Assembly: GCF_001422045.1 (NCBI RefSeq)
Contig: NZ_LMLW01000013.1
Span: forward strand, 46,467-110,466
Reading direction: 5' to 3'
DNA from: Sphingomonas sp. Leaf242
Lineage (GTDB): Bacteria; Pseudomonadota; Alphaproteobacteria; Sphingomonadales; Sphingomonadaceae
DNA length: 64,000 bases
The notes below the pieces were generated by a model, which was not told the DNA's origin, made no database searches, and saw only the letters and a list, made by a program, of their open reading frames with translations. The number at the start of each line of letters is the position of its first letter. Positions within the stretch are counted from its first letter, which is position 1. Positions 25,166 through 34,231 of the stretch are shown here, one piece after another. Position numbers and translations under genes: made by a program.

Positions 25166-27700
25166 ATGGCATCCAACCCCGAAACCAACAATCCCAACCT
25201 CCCGAACATGGGCGACTATGGCGCGGACTCGATCAAGGTCCTGAAGGGCCTCGACGCGGTCCGCAAACGCCCCGGCATGTATATCGGCGACACCGACGAC
25301 GGGTCCGGCCTCCACCACATGGTGTTCGAGGTCAGCGATAACGCGATCGACGAGGCGCTGGCGGGGCATTGCGACCGGATCGACATCGTCCTCAACGCCG
25401 ACGGATCGGTCTCCGTCACTGACAACGGTCGCGGTATCCCGACCGGCATCCACACCGAGGAAGGCGTGTCCGCAGCCGAGGTCATCATGACCCAGCTCCA
25501 CGCCGGCGGTAAGTTCGAGAACACTTCTGACGAGAACGCGTACAAGGTCTCGGGCGGCCTGCACGGCGTCGGCGTCTCGGTCGTCAACGCGCTCAGCGAA
25601 TGGCTCGACCTGACGATCTGGCGCAACGGCGAGGAGCATTACATGCGCTTCGCGTTCGGCGATGCGGTCGCGCCGTTGAAGGTTGTCGGCCCCGCCACCG
25701 AAGGCCAGAAGGGCACGCGCGTCACCTTCTTCCCGTCGCCCGCCACCTTCAAGATCACCGATTTCGACTTCGACAAGCTCGAACATCGCTATCGTGAGCT
25801 CGCCTTCCTCAACTCGGGCGTCCGCCTGTTCCTGAGCGACGCGCGCAGCGAAGAGCGCAAGACCGTCGAGCTCTATTACGAAGGTGGCATCGCCGCGTTC
25901 GTGAAGTATCTCGATCGCGCCAAGCTTCCGCTGATGCCCGAGCCGGTCGCGATCAGCGGCACGCGCGACGACGTCACGATGGACGTCGCGCTGCAGTGGA
26001 ACGACTCGTATTACGAGAACGTCCTCGCCTTCACGAACAACATCCCGCAGCGCGACGGCGGTACGCACATGGCCGCGTTCCGCGCCGCGCTGACCCGCAC
26101 GCTCAATAACTACGCCGAGAAATCCGGCATGTTGAAGAAGGAAAAGGTCCAGCTCACCGGCGAGGACATGCGTGAAGGCCTGACCGCGATCGTCTCGGTC
26201 AAGCTGCCCGATCCGAAGTTCAGCAGCCAGACCAAGGACAAGCTCGTCTCGTCTGAAGTCCGCCAGCCCTTGGAAAGCCTGATGGCCGATAAGATGGCCG
26301 AGTGGCTGGAAGAGAACCCCGCGCACGGCAAGGCGATCGTCGCCAAGATCATCGACGCCGCCGCAGCCCGCGAAGCCGCCAAGCGCGCGCGCGAACTGAC
26401 GCGCCGCAAGGGTGTGATGGACATCGCTTCGCTACCCGGCAAGCTCGCCGACTGCCAGGAACGCGATCCCGCCAAGTCCGAACTGTTCCTCGTCGAGGGT
26501 GACTCGGCAGGCGGCTCGGCAAAGCAGGGCCGCGATCGTCATTTCCAGGCGATCCTGCCGTTGCGCGGTAAAATCCTGAACACCGAGCGCGCCCGCGAGG
26601 ACCGCATGCTGTCCAGCCGCGAGATCGGCACGCTCATCACCGCAATGGGCACCGGCATCCGCGACGACTTCAACGCGGACAAGCTGCGCTACCACAAGAT
26701 CGTCATCATGACCGACGCAGACGTCGACGGCGCGCACATCCGTACGCTGCTGCTGACGCTGTTCTACCGTCACATGCCCAAGATCATCGAGGGCGGGTAT
26801 CTCTACATCGCCCAGCCGCCGCTGTATAAGGCGACCAAGGGCCGGTCCGAGGTGTACCTCAAGGACGACGCGGCGCTCGACGAATATCTGGTCGATGCGG
26901 GCGTCAATACGATGGTGCTTGACGGCCCAGGCGGCGGTCGTTCGGGGCGTGACCTGAAGGATCTGGTCGATCACGCGCGCCGGATGCGGACGCTGATGCG
27001 CTACGTCCCCAAGCGCTATGACGCCGGGATGATCGAGGCGCTGGCACTCGGCGGCGTGTTCGATCCCGAGGCGTCGGTCGAGGACCGGACGTCGCGGCTG
27101 GAGATCGTCACGCGTCGTCTCGAACTCGACGACGGCGATGCCCGCTGGACTGCGGTGCTGACCGAAGACGGCGGCATCCACTTCCAGCGCGCATGGCGCG
27201 GCGTCACCGACCACCATATTATCGAAGCGAGCTTCCTGGTGTCGGCCGAGGCGCGCAAACTGCACGCGCTGTCGGGCGAACAGTCCGAGAGCTACGCCCA
27301 CACCTCGAACCTCGTGCCCGCAAGCAAGGCGTCACAGGCGGAAGAGCCCGACGCCGAAGAGGGTGCGGAACCCGAAGCCGGTGTGATCGGCTCCGCCACC
27401 GCTGTCGTCGCAACCCGCGGCTCGACGCAGGTCTCGCGTCCGAGCCACCTGCTCGACGCGATCCTGACCGCGGGGCGGAAAGGCCTCGCGATTCAGCGCT
27501 ACAAGGGCCTGGGCGAGATGAACGCGGAACAGCTCTGGGAAACCACGCTCGACCCGTCGGTCCGCTCGATGCTCCGCGTCACCGCGGTCAACGCCGAGAG
27601 CGCGAACGAAATCTTCACCCAGCTGATGGGCGAAGTCGTCGAACCGCGCCGCGAGTTCATCCAGGACAACGCGCTGAACGTCGCCAACCTAGACGTCTGA
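25166..27700 (+). CDS. gyrB: DNA gyrase subunit B
   Basis: The ATPase subunit of gyrase, which drives negative supercoiling. The 844-residue product shows the GHKL ATPase motifs (EVSDNAIDEA, DNGRGIPTGIH, GGLHGVGVSVVNALS), the TOPRIM motifs EGDSAGGSAKQGRDR and DADVDGAHIRTL, and the C-terminal QRYKGLGEMNAEQLWETT. The ATG at 25166 (MASNPETNN) is taken; 55 in-frame codons upstream look non-native. An acidic, Ala-rich stretch (AEEPDAEEGAEPEAG) lies before the C-terminal domain, as an insertion relative to short gyrases. Confidence 0.96.
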   Translation: MASNPETNNPNLPNMGDYGADSIKVLKGLDAVRKRPGMYIGDTDDGSGLHHMVFEVSDNAIDEALAGHCDRIDIVLNADGSVSVTDNGRGIPTGIHTEEGVSAAEVIMTQLHAGGKFENTSDENAYKVSGGLHGVGVSVVNALSEWLDLTIWRNGEEHYMRFAFGDAVAPLKVVGPATEGQKGTRVTFFPSPATFKITDFDFDKLEHRYRELAFLNSGVRLFLSDARSEERKTVELYYEGGIAAFVKYLDRAKLPLMPEPVAISGTRDDVTMDVALQWNDSYYENVLAFTNNIPQRDGGTHMAAFRAALTRTLNNYAEKSGMLKKEKVQLTGEDMREGLTAIVSVKLPDPKFSSQTKDKLVSSEVRQPLESLMADKMAEWLEENPAHGKAIVAKIIDAAAAREAAKRARELTRRKGVMDIASLPGKLADCQERDPAKSELFLVEGDSAGGSAKQGRDRHFQAILPLRGKILNTERAREDRMLSSREIGTLITAMGTGIRDDFNADKLRYHKIVIMTDADVDGAHIRTLLLTLFYRHMPKIIEGGYLYIAQPPLYKATKGRSEVYLKDDAALDEYLVDAGVNTMVLDGPGGGRSGRDLKDLVDHARRMRTLMRYVPKRYDAGMIEALALGGVFDPEASVEDRTSRLEIVTRRLELDDGDARWTAVLTEDGGIHFQRAWRGVTDHHIIEASFLVSAEARKLHALSGEQSESYAHTSNLVPASKASQAEEPDAEEGAEPEAGVIGSATAVVATRGSTQVSRPSHLLDAILTAGRKGLAIQRYKGLGEMNAEQLWETTLDPSVRSMLRVTAVNAESANEIFTQLMGEVVEPRREFIQDNALNVANLDV

Positions 27701-27758
27701 TCGCGGAACATCGAGGGTCCAACCGCGCTTGAACGCCATCTATCAAGGAGTGATACGC

Positions 27759-28031
27759 ATGGCCGAAGACCGGTTGGACATCGATATGAAGACCCTCGAG
27801 GACAATAGCGACCTGCGTCAGGTCGAGTTCGAGGGCGAAGTCAGCGAAGAACGCTATCAGTTCGCGGTGCAGTACGACGTGCTCGAAGCGCTCAGCACGG
27901 TGGCGCCCGAGGGTGATGCGGTGGCGATCTTCCGGCAGCATCTCGACGAGATCGCCGATCTCGGCGTCGTCGCGCTGGCCCGCGATCCCGATCAGGAGAT
28001 CGTCGTGATCAGCGAGAACGATCTGGACTGA
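27759..28031 (+). CDS. DUF1488-like protein
   Basis: A 90-residue acidic cytoplasmic protein resembling the small proteobacterial DUF1488 family (function unknown): EGEVSEERYQFAVQYDVLEAL and VAIFRQHLDEIADLGVVALA. AAGGAG lies 9 nt before the ATG at 27759. It follows gyrB by 58 bases and its 3' end overlaps the convergent DedA gene by 23 bases. Confidence 0.72.
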   Translation: MAEDRLDIDMKTLEDNSDLRQVEFEGEVSEERYQFAVQYDVLEALSTVAPEGDAVAIFRQHLDEIADLGVVALARDPDQEIVVISENDLD

Positions 28032-28617
28032 CGGTTGGCTGAGGCGCGGCCTTGCGAGCGTGCCGGCCTCGCCAGACGCGGATCGCGGCGATCACCAGCG
28101 CCGCGACCGCAACCAGGATCGCCACGCCGACGAGCTTCTGCCTGGGCATGACCTTGTCGACCAGCGCGATCAGCCCGTCGCCGAACACGTAGCCGATCGC
28201 GGTGAAGACCACGCCCCACACCAGCGCGGAGATCGCGTTGAGCACGACGAAGGTGCGTGCGGGAATATGCGAGGTGCCGATCGCGATCGGGCTGATCGTG
28301 CGCAGGCCGTACAGGAACCGGAAGCCGAGGATGAATATCGTCGGATGCCGGTCGAGCGTGTCGAGAGCCTTGGCGAAGGCCGGTTTCTCGGCGATCCGGC
28401 GGACCCGCTTGGTGTCGCGGTAATGGCGACCGGCGAAGAAGAAGAGCTGGTCCGCGAAAAACGACCCGGTCACCGCTGCCGCCGCGCTGCCGACCAACGG
28501 CAGCATATGCTGGTGCGCGAGCAGCCCGCCGGTGACGACGCTGGTTTCCCCCTCGAACGCCGCACCGAGGAAGATCGCGGCGAGGCCGTACTGCGAAATG
28601 AAGCTTTCGATCGACAT
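28009..28617 (-). CDS. DedA family (VTT domain) membrane protein
   Basis: A 202-residue inner-membrane protein with four to five hydrophobic segments. The family signature is in GAAFEGETSVVTGG at the N-terminus and GFRFLYGLRTISPIAIGTSHIPARTF in the middle. DedA proteins act as lipid flippases/scramblases or in membrane homeostasis. It overlaps the convergent DUF1488 gene by 23 bases. Confidence 0.87.
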   Translation of the reverse strand: MSIESFISQYGLAAIFLGAAFEGETSVVTGGLLAHQHMLPLVGSAAAAVTGSFFADQLFFFAGRHYRDTKRVRRIAEKPAFAKALDTLDRHPTIFILGFRFLYGLRTISPIAIGTSHIPARTFVVLNAISALVWGVVFTAIGYVFGDGLIALVDKVMPRQKLVGVAILVAVAALVIAAIRVWRGRHARKAAPQPTVSPDRSR

Positions 28618-28659
28618 CCGCCGCCCTTGCCGGACCGCACCGGGTTTGGCCAGCCGTCG

Positions 28660-29160
28660 CTATCGGCCGAGATAATCCATCTTGCCGATCGGCACGCCGC
28701 GCATCCGCAACAGCGCGTAGGCCGTTGTAATATGGAAATAGAAATTGGGTAGGACGAAGCCGAGCACATAGCTTCGGCCAGTGAAATCGACGCTGCCGCC
28801 CGACGTGACCAGCGTGACGGGAGCGTCTTCCTTGCCGTCGATCGCGGCGCGGGGAACGGTGTCGAGAAACGCCAGCGTCGCGGCAATGCGCTGCTGAAGC
28901 GCGGCGAAGCTGGCCTCATCATCTGCCATCGCGAGATTGGGAATCCCGCCGATCCGCACCATCGCGCCCTTGGCGGTGTCGCTCGCGCGCTGCACCTGCG
29001 CGGTCAGCGGCGCCATGTCGGCGACCAGACGGGTGTCGAGCACGTCCGCCTCGGCGATGCCGTGGTCACGGGCGAACGTCTCGCTGGCGGTCAGGATGGC
29101 GGAGAGGCTGGCAAAGCCGCGGCGAAAGGCGGGGACGGTGAGGTCGTAGAGGCTGGTCAT
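28660..29160 (-). CDS. DUF1993 family protein
   Basis: A 166-residue soluble protein beginning MTSLYDLTVPAFRRGFASL, with the family segments VADMAPLTAQVQRASDTAKGA and GFVLPNFYFHITTAYALLRMRGVPIGKMDYLG. The family is a DinB-like four-helix bundle of unknown function. It is preceded by the glycosylase gene on the same strand with only 18 bases between. Confidence 0.85.
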   Translation of the reverse strand: MTSLYDLTVPAFRRGFASLSAILTASETFARDHGIAEADVLDTRLVADMAPLTAQVQRASDTAKGAMVRIGGIPNLAMADDEASFAALQQRIAATLAFLDTVPRAAIDGKEDAPVTLVTSGGSVDFTGRSYVLGFVLPNFYFHITTAYALLRMRGVPIGKMDYLGR

Positions 29161-29178
29161 GCGCGAAGGCTAGGCGCG

Positions 29179-29685
29179 CTAGTCCGGCGGGTCGAGCAGG
29201 AACGCGGCCAGTGCGCTCCACGCGGGCTGCTTCGCCGCGACGCCGACTGTGTGGAGCGGACTGCTCGAAGGGAGCGCGACGATCTCCGCGCCCATAAAGT
29301 CCCGGCCTAACAGCATCATGCCCTGCTTCAGCGCGGTGCCGCCGTTGAACGCGATCGCACGGAGGTGGGGGAGGGTGGCGACGAGGCCGGCGATGTCGTT
29401 GCCCTCGATATCGGCGATCGCCGCATCGGTGCTGCCGGCGCGGCGGGCCGATCCGATCACGTCCCAGAGCGCGACTTGGCGCGCGCGCAAGGTGGCGAGC
29501 CGGTCGTCATAGTCCAGCGCGGGCAGGTCACGACCGACGACGGGCGACATAAGCTGCCAGAACTGGTTCTGCGGATGCGCATAATAACGCTGCGCGGCAA
29601 GCGAGCGGTCGCTGGGCAAGCTGCCAAGGACGAGCAGACGCGCGTCGGGGGCGGCGATCGGGGGGAAGGAGTGCTTGAGGGGCAT
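29179..29685 (-). CDS. DNA-deoxyinosine glycosylase (UDG superfamily)
   Basis: A 168-residue protein of the hypoxanthine-DNA glycosylase branch of the UDG superfamily, which removes hypoxanthine from DNA after adenine deamination. Motifs are LLVLGSLPSDRSLAAQ with HPQNQFWQLM, the strand IAFNGGTALKQG and the C-terminal LPSSSPLHTVG loop. Length is normal. Eighteen bases upstream of the DUF1993 gene, so probably one transcript. Confidence 0.85.
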   Translation of the reverse strand: MPLKHSFPPIAAPDARLLVLGSLPSDRSLAAQRYYAHPQNQFWQLMSPVVGRDLPALDYDDRLATLRARQVALWDVIGSARRAGSTDAAIADIEGNDIAGLVATLPHLRAIAFNGGTALKQGMMLLGRDFMGAEIVALPSSSPLHTVGVAAKQPAWSALAAFLLDPPD

Positions 29686-29745
29686 GCTGGGTCTCTAACG
29701 CAACCCTCTACATACGCCGATCACGAAACGGCGTGCTCTACTACT

Positions 29746-29777
29746 GCACCACCCCGACCTCCGCCGGGGTGGTGTGC
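29746..29777. repeat. Short palindrome, GCACCACCCC..GGGGTGGTGTGC
   Basis: A 32-base hairpin with the same arms as the larger CACCACCCC repeats, here with almost no middle. It lies between the divergent glycosylase and peptidase genes and looks like a one-arm or collapsed copy. Confidence 0.65.
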
Positions 29778-29847
29778 AGGCTGAATCACGGCCCGACCAA
29801 ACCCCGGTGATTGCGCATAATCCCGCAAGCGTCCTATCACGCACACC

Positions 29848-31881
29848 ATGAAGATCATGCTCTCCGCCAGCCTCGCCGTGCTCGCCTTTGCGAGTGCCCC
29901 TGCCGCCGCCCGGCAACTCACCATCGACGACGTGACGATGCTCAGCCGCGTCGGTGCGCCGACCGCGTCGCAGGACGGGCATTGGCTCGTCTGGGCGCAG
30001 CGCGAGACCGATCTCGCGGCGGACAAGGGGCGCTACGATCTCTGGCGGCTCGATCTGACCACGCCGGGTGCGACGCCGGTGAAGCTGCTCGCCGACCCGC
30101 AGGTCAACGAGAACGACCCGCAGATCGTCAGCAGCACCGTGTATTTCACCTCGGACAAGGGGGGTGAAGATGCGGTCTGGTCGGTGCCCGTCACGGGCGG
30201 CACGCCGCGGCGCGTTACCAGCTTCAAGGGCGGGTTCAGTGGCTTCAAGGTCGCGCCGACCGGCGATACGATGCTCGTCTGGGCCGATCGCAAGCCCGGC
30301 GCGCCGAGCCTCGAGCCGGCGATGGTGAAGAAGGATCCGAACGCGGGCGCCGGGCGGACGTACGACCAGCTGTTCGTGCGGCATTGGGATACGTGGGCGG
30401 ACGGCACGCGCTCGCAGCTGTTCGTGTTGCCGCTGACCGCCGCAGGTGCGACCGGAAACGGCGTTCCGCTGGTCGGCGCGCTGGTCGGCGATGCGCCGTC
30501 CAAGCCGTTCGGCGGCGGCGAGGAAGTGTCGTGGAGCCCCGACGGCCGCACCGTCTATTTCGCGCTGCGCGAGGCAGGCCGGATCGAGGCGCTGTCGACC
30601 AATCTCGACATCTTCTCGGTGCCCGCGGACGGCTCGGCGGCACCGGTCAACCTGACCGCGACGAACACGGCGACCGACAACCTCCCGACCGTGTCGCCCG
30701 ATGGCCGCACGCTGGCCTATTTCGCGATGCGGCGGCCGGGGTTCGAGGCGGATCGCCAGGTGCTGACGCTACGCGATATCGCCAGCGGCAAGACGGTGTC
30801 GCTGACCGAGCGCTGGGACCGGTCGGTTGGCTCGATCGCGTGGGCGCCCGATTCGAAGTCGCTCTACGTGACGGCGGACGACACGCAGGAGACTCCGCTG
30901 TTCCGTGTTGACGCGAAGAGCGGTGCGGTCACGCGGCTGACGCAGGAGGGTCACGTCAGCGCGGTCGCGATCACGCCGCGGGGGCCTGTGGTGGCGATCG
31001 ACAGCCTCACCGCACCCGCCGATTTCTACCGTGTCGCGGGCACCGGCACACCGCAGCGCCTGACGCAGGTCAACGCGACGAAGCTTGCCGGGATCGACAT
31101 GCCGACGGTCACGCGGTTCAACTTCAAGGGCGCGAACGCGGACACCGTCTGGGGCTATGCGGTGAAGCCGTACGGCTCCACGGGGAAGGTCCCGGTTGCC
31201 TACATGGTGCACGGGGGCCCGCAGGGATCGAGCAACAACAGCTGGTCGTATCGCTGGAACCCGGCGGTGTTCGCCGGCGCTGGCTATGGTCTGGTCGCGG
31301 TCGATTTCCATGGGTCGACCGGGTACGGGCAGGGCTTCACCGACGCGATCAGCAACAACTGGGGCGGCTGGCCGCTCGAGGATCTGAAGAAGGGGCTGGC
31401 TGCCGCGACCGACAAGTTCGCGTGGCTCGATGCGGACAATGCGTGTGCGCTCGGTGCGTCGTACGGCGGCTATATGATGAACTGGATCGAGGGGCAGTGG
31501 CCCGATCGCTTCAAGTGCATCGTCCAGCATGACGGCGTGTTCGACGCGCGCGCGATGGCGTACGAGACCGAGGAGCTCTGGTTCGACGAATGGGAGCATG
31601 GCGGGAAAGCCTATTACGAGGACCCGCAGGCGTTCGAGAAATGGAACCCGGTCAATTACGTCGCCAAGTGGAAGACGCCGATGCTGGTGATCACCGGCGA
31701 GAAGGACTTCCGGATTCCGTACACGCAGGGGCTGGCGACGTTCACCGCGTTGCAGCGGCGTGGGATTCCGTCGCGGTTGCTGGTGAACCCCGGCGAGAAC
31801 CACTGGGTGCTGAAGCCGAAGAACTCGCGGCAATGGTATGGCGAAGTGCTGGGCTGGATGGGGAAGTGGACGGGTAAGTAG
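29848..31881 (+). CDS. S9 family serine peptidase (dipeptidyl-peptidase 5-like)
   Basis: A 677-residue exported peptidase. A signal peptide (MLSASLAVLAFASAPAAA) precedes a beta-propeller of WD40/PD40-type repeats (for example VSWSPDGRTVYF, PTVSPDGRTLAYF) and a C-terminal alpha/beta hydrolase domain. The nucleophile is Ser538 in GASYGGYMM, with the acid in TGEKDFRIPYTQG and the histidine in NPGENHWVLKP. Family members cut dipeptides or acylated peptides in the periplasm. Standalone gene with repeats on both sides. Confidence 0.92.
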   Translation: MKIMLSASLAVLAFASAPAAARQLTIDDVTMLSRVGAPTASQDGHWLVWAQRETDLAADKGRYDLWRLDLTTPGATPVKLLADPQVNENDPQIVSSTVYFTSDKGGEDAVWSVPVTGGTPRRVTSFKGGFSGFKVAPTGDTMLVWADRKPGAPSLEPAMVKKDPNAGAGRTYDQLFVRHWDTWADGTRSQLFVLPLTAAGATGNGVPLVGALVGDAPSKPFGGGEEVSWSPDGRTVYFALREAGRIEALSTNLDIFSVPADGSAAPVNLTATNTATDNLPTVSPDGRTLAYFAMRRPGFEADRQVLTLRDIASGKTVSLTERWDRSVGSIAWAPDSKSLYVTADDTQETPLFRVDAKSGAVTRLTQEGHVSAVAITPRGPVVAIDSLTAPADFYRVAGTGTPQRLTQVNATKLAGIDMPTVTRFNFKGANADTVWGYAVKPYGSTGKVPVAYMVHGGPQGSSNNSWSYRWNPAVFAGAGYGLVAVDFHGSTGYGQGFTDAISNNWGGWPLEDLKKGLAAATDKFAWLDADNACALGASYGGYMMNWIEGQWPDRFKCIVQHDGVFDARAMAYETEELWFDEWEHGGKAYYEDPQAFEKWNPVNYVAKWKTPMLVITGEKDFRIPYTQGLATFTALQRRGIPSRLLVNPGENHWVLKPKNSRQWYGEVLGWMGKWTGK

Positions 31882-31924
31882 GGGTTGCCTCTTTCCCTCC
31901 GAAGCTGCCACACCGGCTAAATGA

Positions 31925-32033
31925 GCACCACCCCGGCGAAGGCCGGGACCCAATTGGAAAGGTTGCAGTAACGACGGGCTATCCATCGTTACCTCCGTTC
32001 CCCAATTGGGCCCCGGCCTTCGCCGGGGTGGTG
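31925..32033. repeat. Inverted repeat, CACCACCCCGGCGAAGGCCG class
   Basis: The left arm CACCACCCCGGCGAAGGCCG is followed by GGACCCAATTGG; the right arm CCCAATTGGGCCCCGGCCTT is followed by CGCCGGGGTGGTG. The AATTGG/CCAATT parts sit at the inner edge as in the copies at 24828 and 38869. Confidence 0.8.
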
Positions 32034-32068
32034 TCTTGTGGTGGTAGCGTCTTATAACCAGGCGCGAC

Positions 32069-32126
32069 TTGTTTCCCCGCGAAGGCGGGGACCCAGACTG
32101 GGCTCCCGTCTTCGCGGGAGAACAAG
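32069..32126. repeat. Inverted repeat, TCCCCGCGAAGGCGGGGACCC class
   Basis: TTGTTTCCCCGCGAAGGCGG GGACCCAG pairs with GGGCTCCCGTCTTCGCGGGA GAACAA. Each arm is a hairpin by itself. A related element is at 38758. It lies between the convergent peptidase and DUF808 genes. Confidence 0.75.
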
Positions 32127-32150
32127 GAAGCGCGGGCAACGCTCTCCCAG

Positions 32151-33086
32151 TCAGTGCGCCTTCGGCTTCTGCACCGCATGCAACCCCAGCGCGATCGCCC
32201 CGCCCAGGATCAACCCGATGATCCCGGAGAAGAACGCGTTCATCACCCAGTTCACCGCGCCCTTGGCGAACGGCACCGCATGCGAAGCCGCCTCCGCCGT
32301 ATCGTGGATCCAGTGCGGCAAGGCGGTGAACCCGAACTCCTCGATCCCGTGAACGATGATCTGCCCCCCGACCCACACCATCGCCGCCGTCCCGATCACC
32401 GACAGCGCCGACATCACGATCGGCATGCCCTTCACCAGCCCACGCCCGATCGCCTGCACCACCGCGCTGCTGCGCTGCGCCAGATGCAGCCCGATATCGT
32501 CCATCTTCACGATCAGCGCGACCACGCCGTAGACGCCGATCGTGATGACGATCCCGACCAGCGCTAGCACGATCGCCTGCTCCCAGATCGGCTTGGTCGC
32601 GACATCGGACAGCGCGATCACCATGATCTCGGCGGACAGGATGAAGTCGGTGCGGATCGCGCCCGAGACCTTCTGTGCCTCGAGCGTCGCGGCATCGACC
32701 GGCTCGGCGACGACCTCCTCGGCATGGCCGCCGCCGAACGCCTCGAGGATCTTCTCCGCGCCCTCGAAGCATAGATAGGTGCCGCCGATCATCAGCAACG
32801 GCGTCAGCAGCCACGGTGCGAACGCGCTGAGTGCCAGCGCGGCGGGCAGGATGAAGACCAGCTTGTTACGGAACGAGCCGAGTGCGATCTTCCCGATCAT
32901 CGGCAGTTCGCGCTTCGGCTCGAACCCGACCATGTAGCGCGGCGTGACGGCGGCATCGTCGACCACCACGCCGATCGCCTTGCTGCCCGCCTTCCCAGTG
33001 GTCGCGGCGATATCGTCGAGGCTGGCGGCGGCGAGCTTGGTGATCCCGGCAATGTCGTCGAGTAGTGCGACCAATCCTGTCGGCAT
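32151..33086 (-). CDS. DUF808 family membrane protein (YedI-like)
   Basis: A 311-residue inner-membrane protein starting MPTGLVALLDDIAGITK, with the family segments LDDIAATTGKAGSKAIGVVVDDAAVTPRYM, KRELPMIGKIALGSFRNKL and GGTYLCFEGAEKI, and about seven hydrophobic stretches. Function unknown. The ATG at 33086 is preceded by GAAGGA and matches family N-termini; 18 codons upstream were rejected. It diverges from the deaminase gene. Confidence 0.88.
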   Translation of the reverse strand: MPTGLVALLDDIAGITKLAAASLDDIAATTGKAGSKAIGVVVDDAAVTPRYMVGFEPKRELPMIGKIALGSFRNKLVFILPAALALSAFAPWLLTPLLMIGGTYLCFEGAEKILEAFGGGHAEEVVAEPVDAATLEAQKVSGAIRTDFILSAEIMVIALSDVATKPIWEQAIVLALVGIVITIGVYGVVALIVKMDDIGLHLAQRSSAVVQAIGRGLVKGMPIVMSALSVIGTAAMVWVGGQIIVHGIEEFGFTALPHWIHDTAEAASHAVPFAKGAVNWVMNAFFSGIIGLILGGAIALGLHAVQKPKAH

Positions 33087-33220
33087 CGATGGTGTCCTTC
33101 GCGTAAGTATCGCCGCTCGGTAACGTGACAGGATTGTCATGCAAACGGCTTTCGCACTTGCGGTAGTGCGTGGCGGGCGGAATGGTTGCAGCCGACGCGA
33201 CCCAAGCGACAGGACGAGCC

Positions 33221-34231
33221 ATGACCGACGACTTCATCACGAACCTGCCCAAGGCCGAGCTCCACCTCCACATCGAGGGCAGCCTCGAGCCCGAGCTGAT
33301 GTTCGCGCTGGCCGAACGCAACAAGGTCGCGATCCCGTTCAAGAGCGTCGAGGACGTCCGCGCGGCGTACAACTTCACCAATCTTCAAACCTTCCTCGAC
33401 ATTTATTATGCGGGCGCCGCGGTGCTCCAGACCGAGGAGGATTTCCGCGATCTGGCGGTCGCCTATTTCGACCGCGTCGCGCAGGACGGTGTGGTGCATG
33501 CCGAGATCTTCTTCGATCCGCAGACGCACACGCATCGCGGCATCCCGTTCGACGTCGTCGCGCGCGGTCTGTTCGCGGGGATCGACGAAGCGCAGGCGAA
33601 GCACGGCATGTCGGTCGGGCTGATCATGAGTTTCCTCCGCCATCTCGACGAGGAGGACGCGTTCAAGACGCTCGCGCAGGCGGAGCCGTGGCTCGACCAG
33701 TTCATCGGCGTCGGACTCGATTCGTCCGAGGTCGGCCATCCGCCGTCGAAGTTCGCGCGCGTGTTCGCGGCGTCGGCGGATGCCGGGCTGATGCTCTGCG
33801 CGCATGCCGGTGAGGAGGGCCCGCCCGCCTATATCCACGAGGCGCTCGACATCCTCCAAGTCGACCGCATCGACCACGGCAATCGCGCGCTGGAAGATCC
33901 GGCGCTGGTCGCGCGCCTCGCACGCGATGCGATGACGCTCACCGTGTGCCCGTTGTCGAACGTCGCGCTGCGCAATGTCGACAAGCTGGAGAACCATCCG
34001 ATCGATCGGATGCTCGATCTCGGGCTGCGCGCGACGATCCATTCGGACGATCCGGCCTATTTCGGCGGCTATATCGGCGAGAATTTCCGGCAGACGGCGC
34101 GCGCGAAGACCCTGTCGCGCGAGCAGGTCGTGACGCTCGCGCGCAACAGCTTCCTCGGCAGTTTCCTGGATGACGACGCGCTCAGCGGCCATCTCGCGAC
34201 GCTCGACGCCTATGTGAAGGCGCATCCGTGA
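33221..34231 (+). CDS. Adenine deaminase-type amidohydrolase (adenosine deaminase family)
   Basis: A 336-residue zinc hydrolase. Ligand motifs are ELHLHIEGSLEPEL, LCAHAGEEGPP, RIDHG and HSDDPAYFGG. The features FFDPQTHTHRGIPF, GLDSSEVGHPPSKF and SDDPAYFGGYIGENF are those of the type 2 adenine deaminases rather than of true adenosine deaminases, so adenine to hypoxanthine is the better guess (purine salvage). The start is the ATG at 33221 with AGGA upstream. The last codons overlap the next gene (GTGA). Confidence 0.87.
   Translation: MTDDFITNLPKAELHLHIEGSLEPELMFALAERNKVAIPFKSVEDVRAAYNFTNLQTFLDIYYAGAAVLQTEEDFRDLAVAYFDRVAQDGVVHAEIFFDPQTHTHRGIPFDVVARGLFAGIDEAQAKHGMSVGLIMSFLRHLDEEDAFKTLAQAEPWLDQFIGVGLDSSEVGHPPSKFARVFAASADAGLMLCAHAGEEGPPAYIHEALDILQVDRIDHGNRALEDPALVARLARDAMTLTVCPLSNVALRNVDKLENHPIDRMLDLGLRATIHSDDPAYFGGYIGENFRQTARAKTLSREQVVTLARNSFLGSFLDDDALSGHLATLDAYVKAHP

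Noticed and set aside
30769..32814. 681-codon minus-strand frame
   Set aside because: Antisense to the S9 peptidase and in another frame of DUF808; composition is that of shadow translation.
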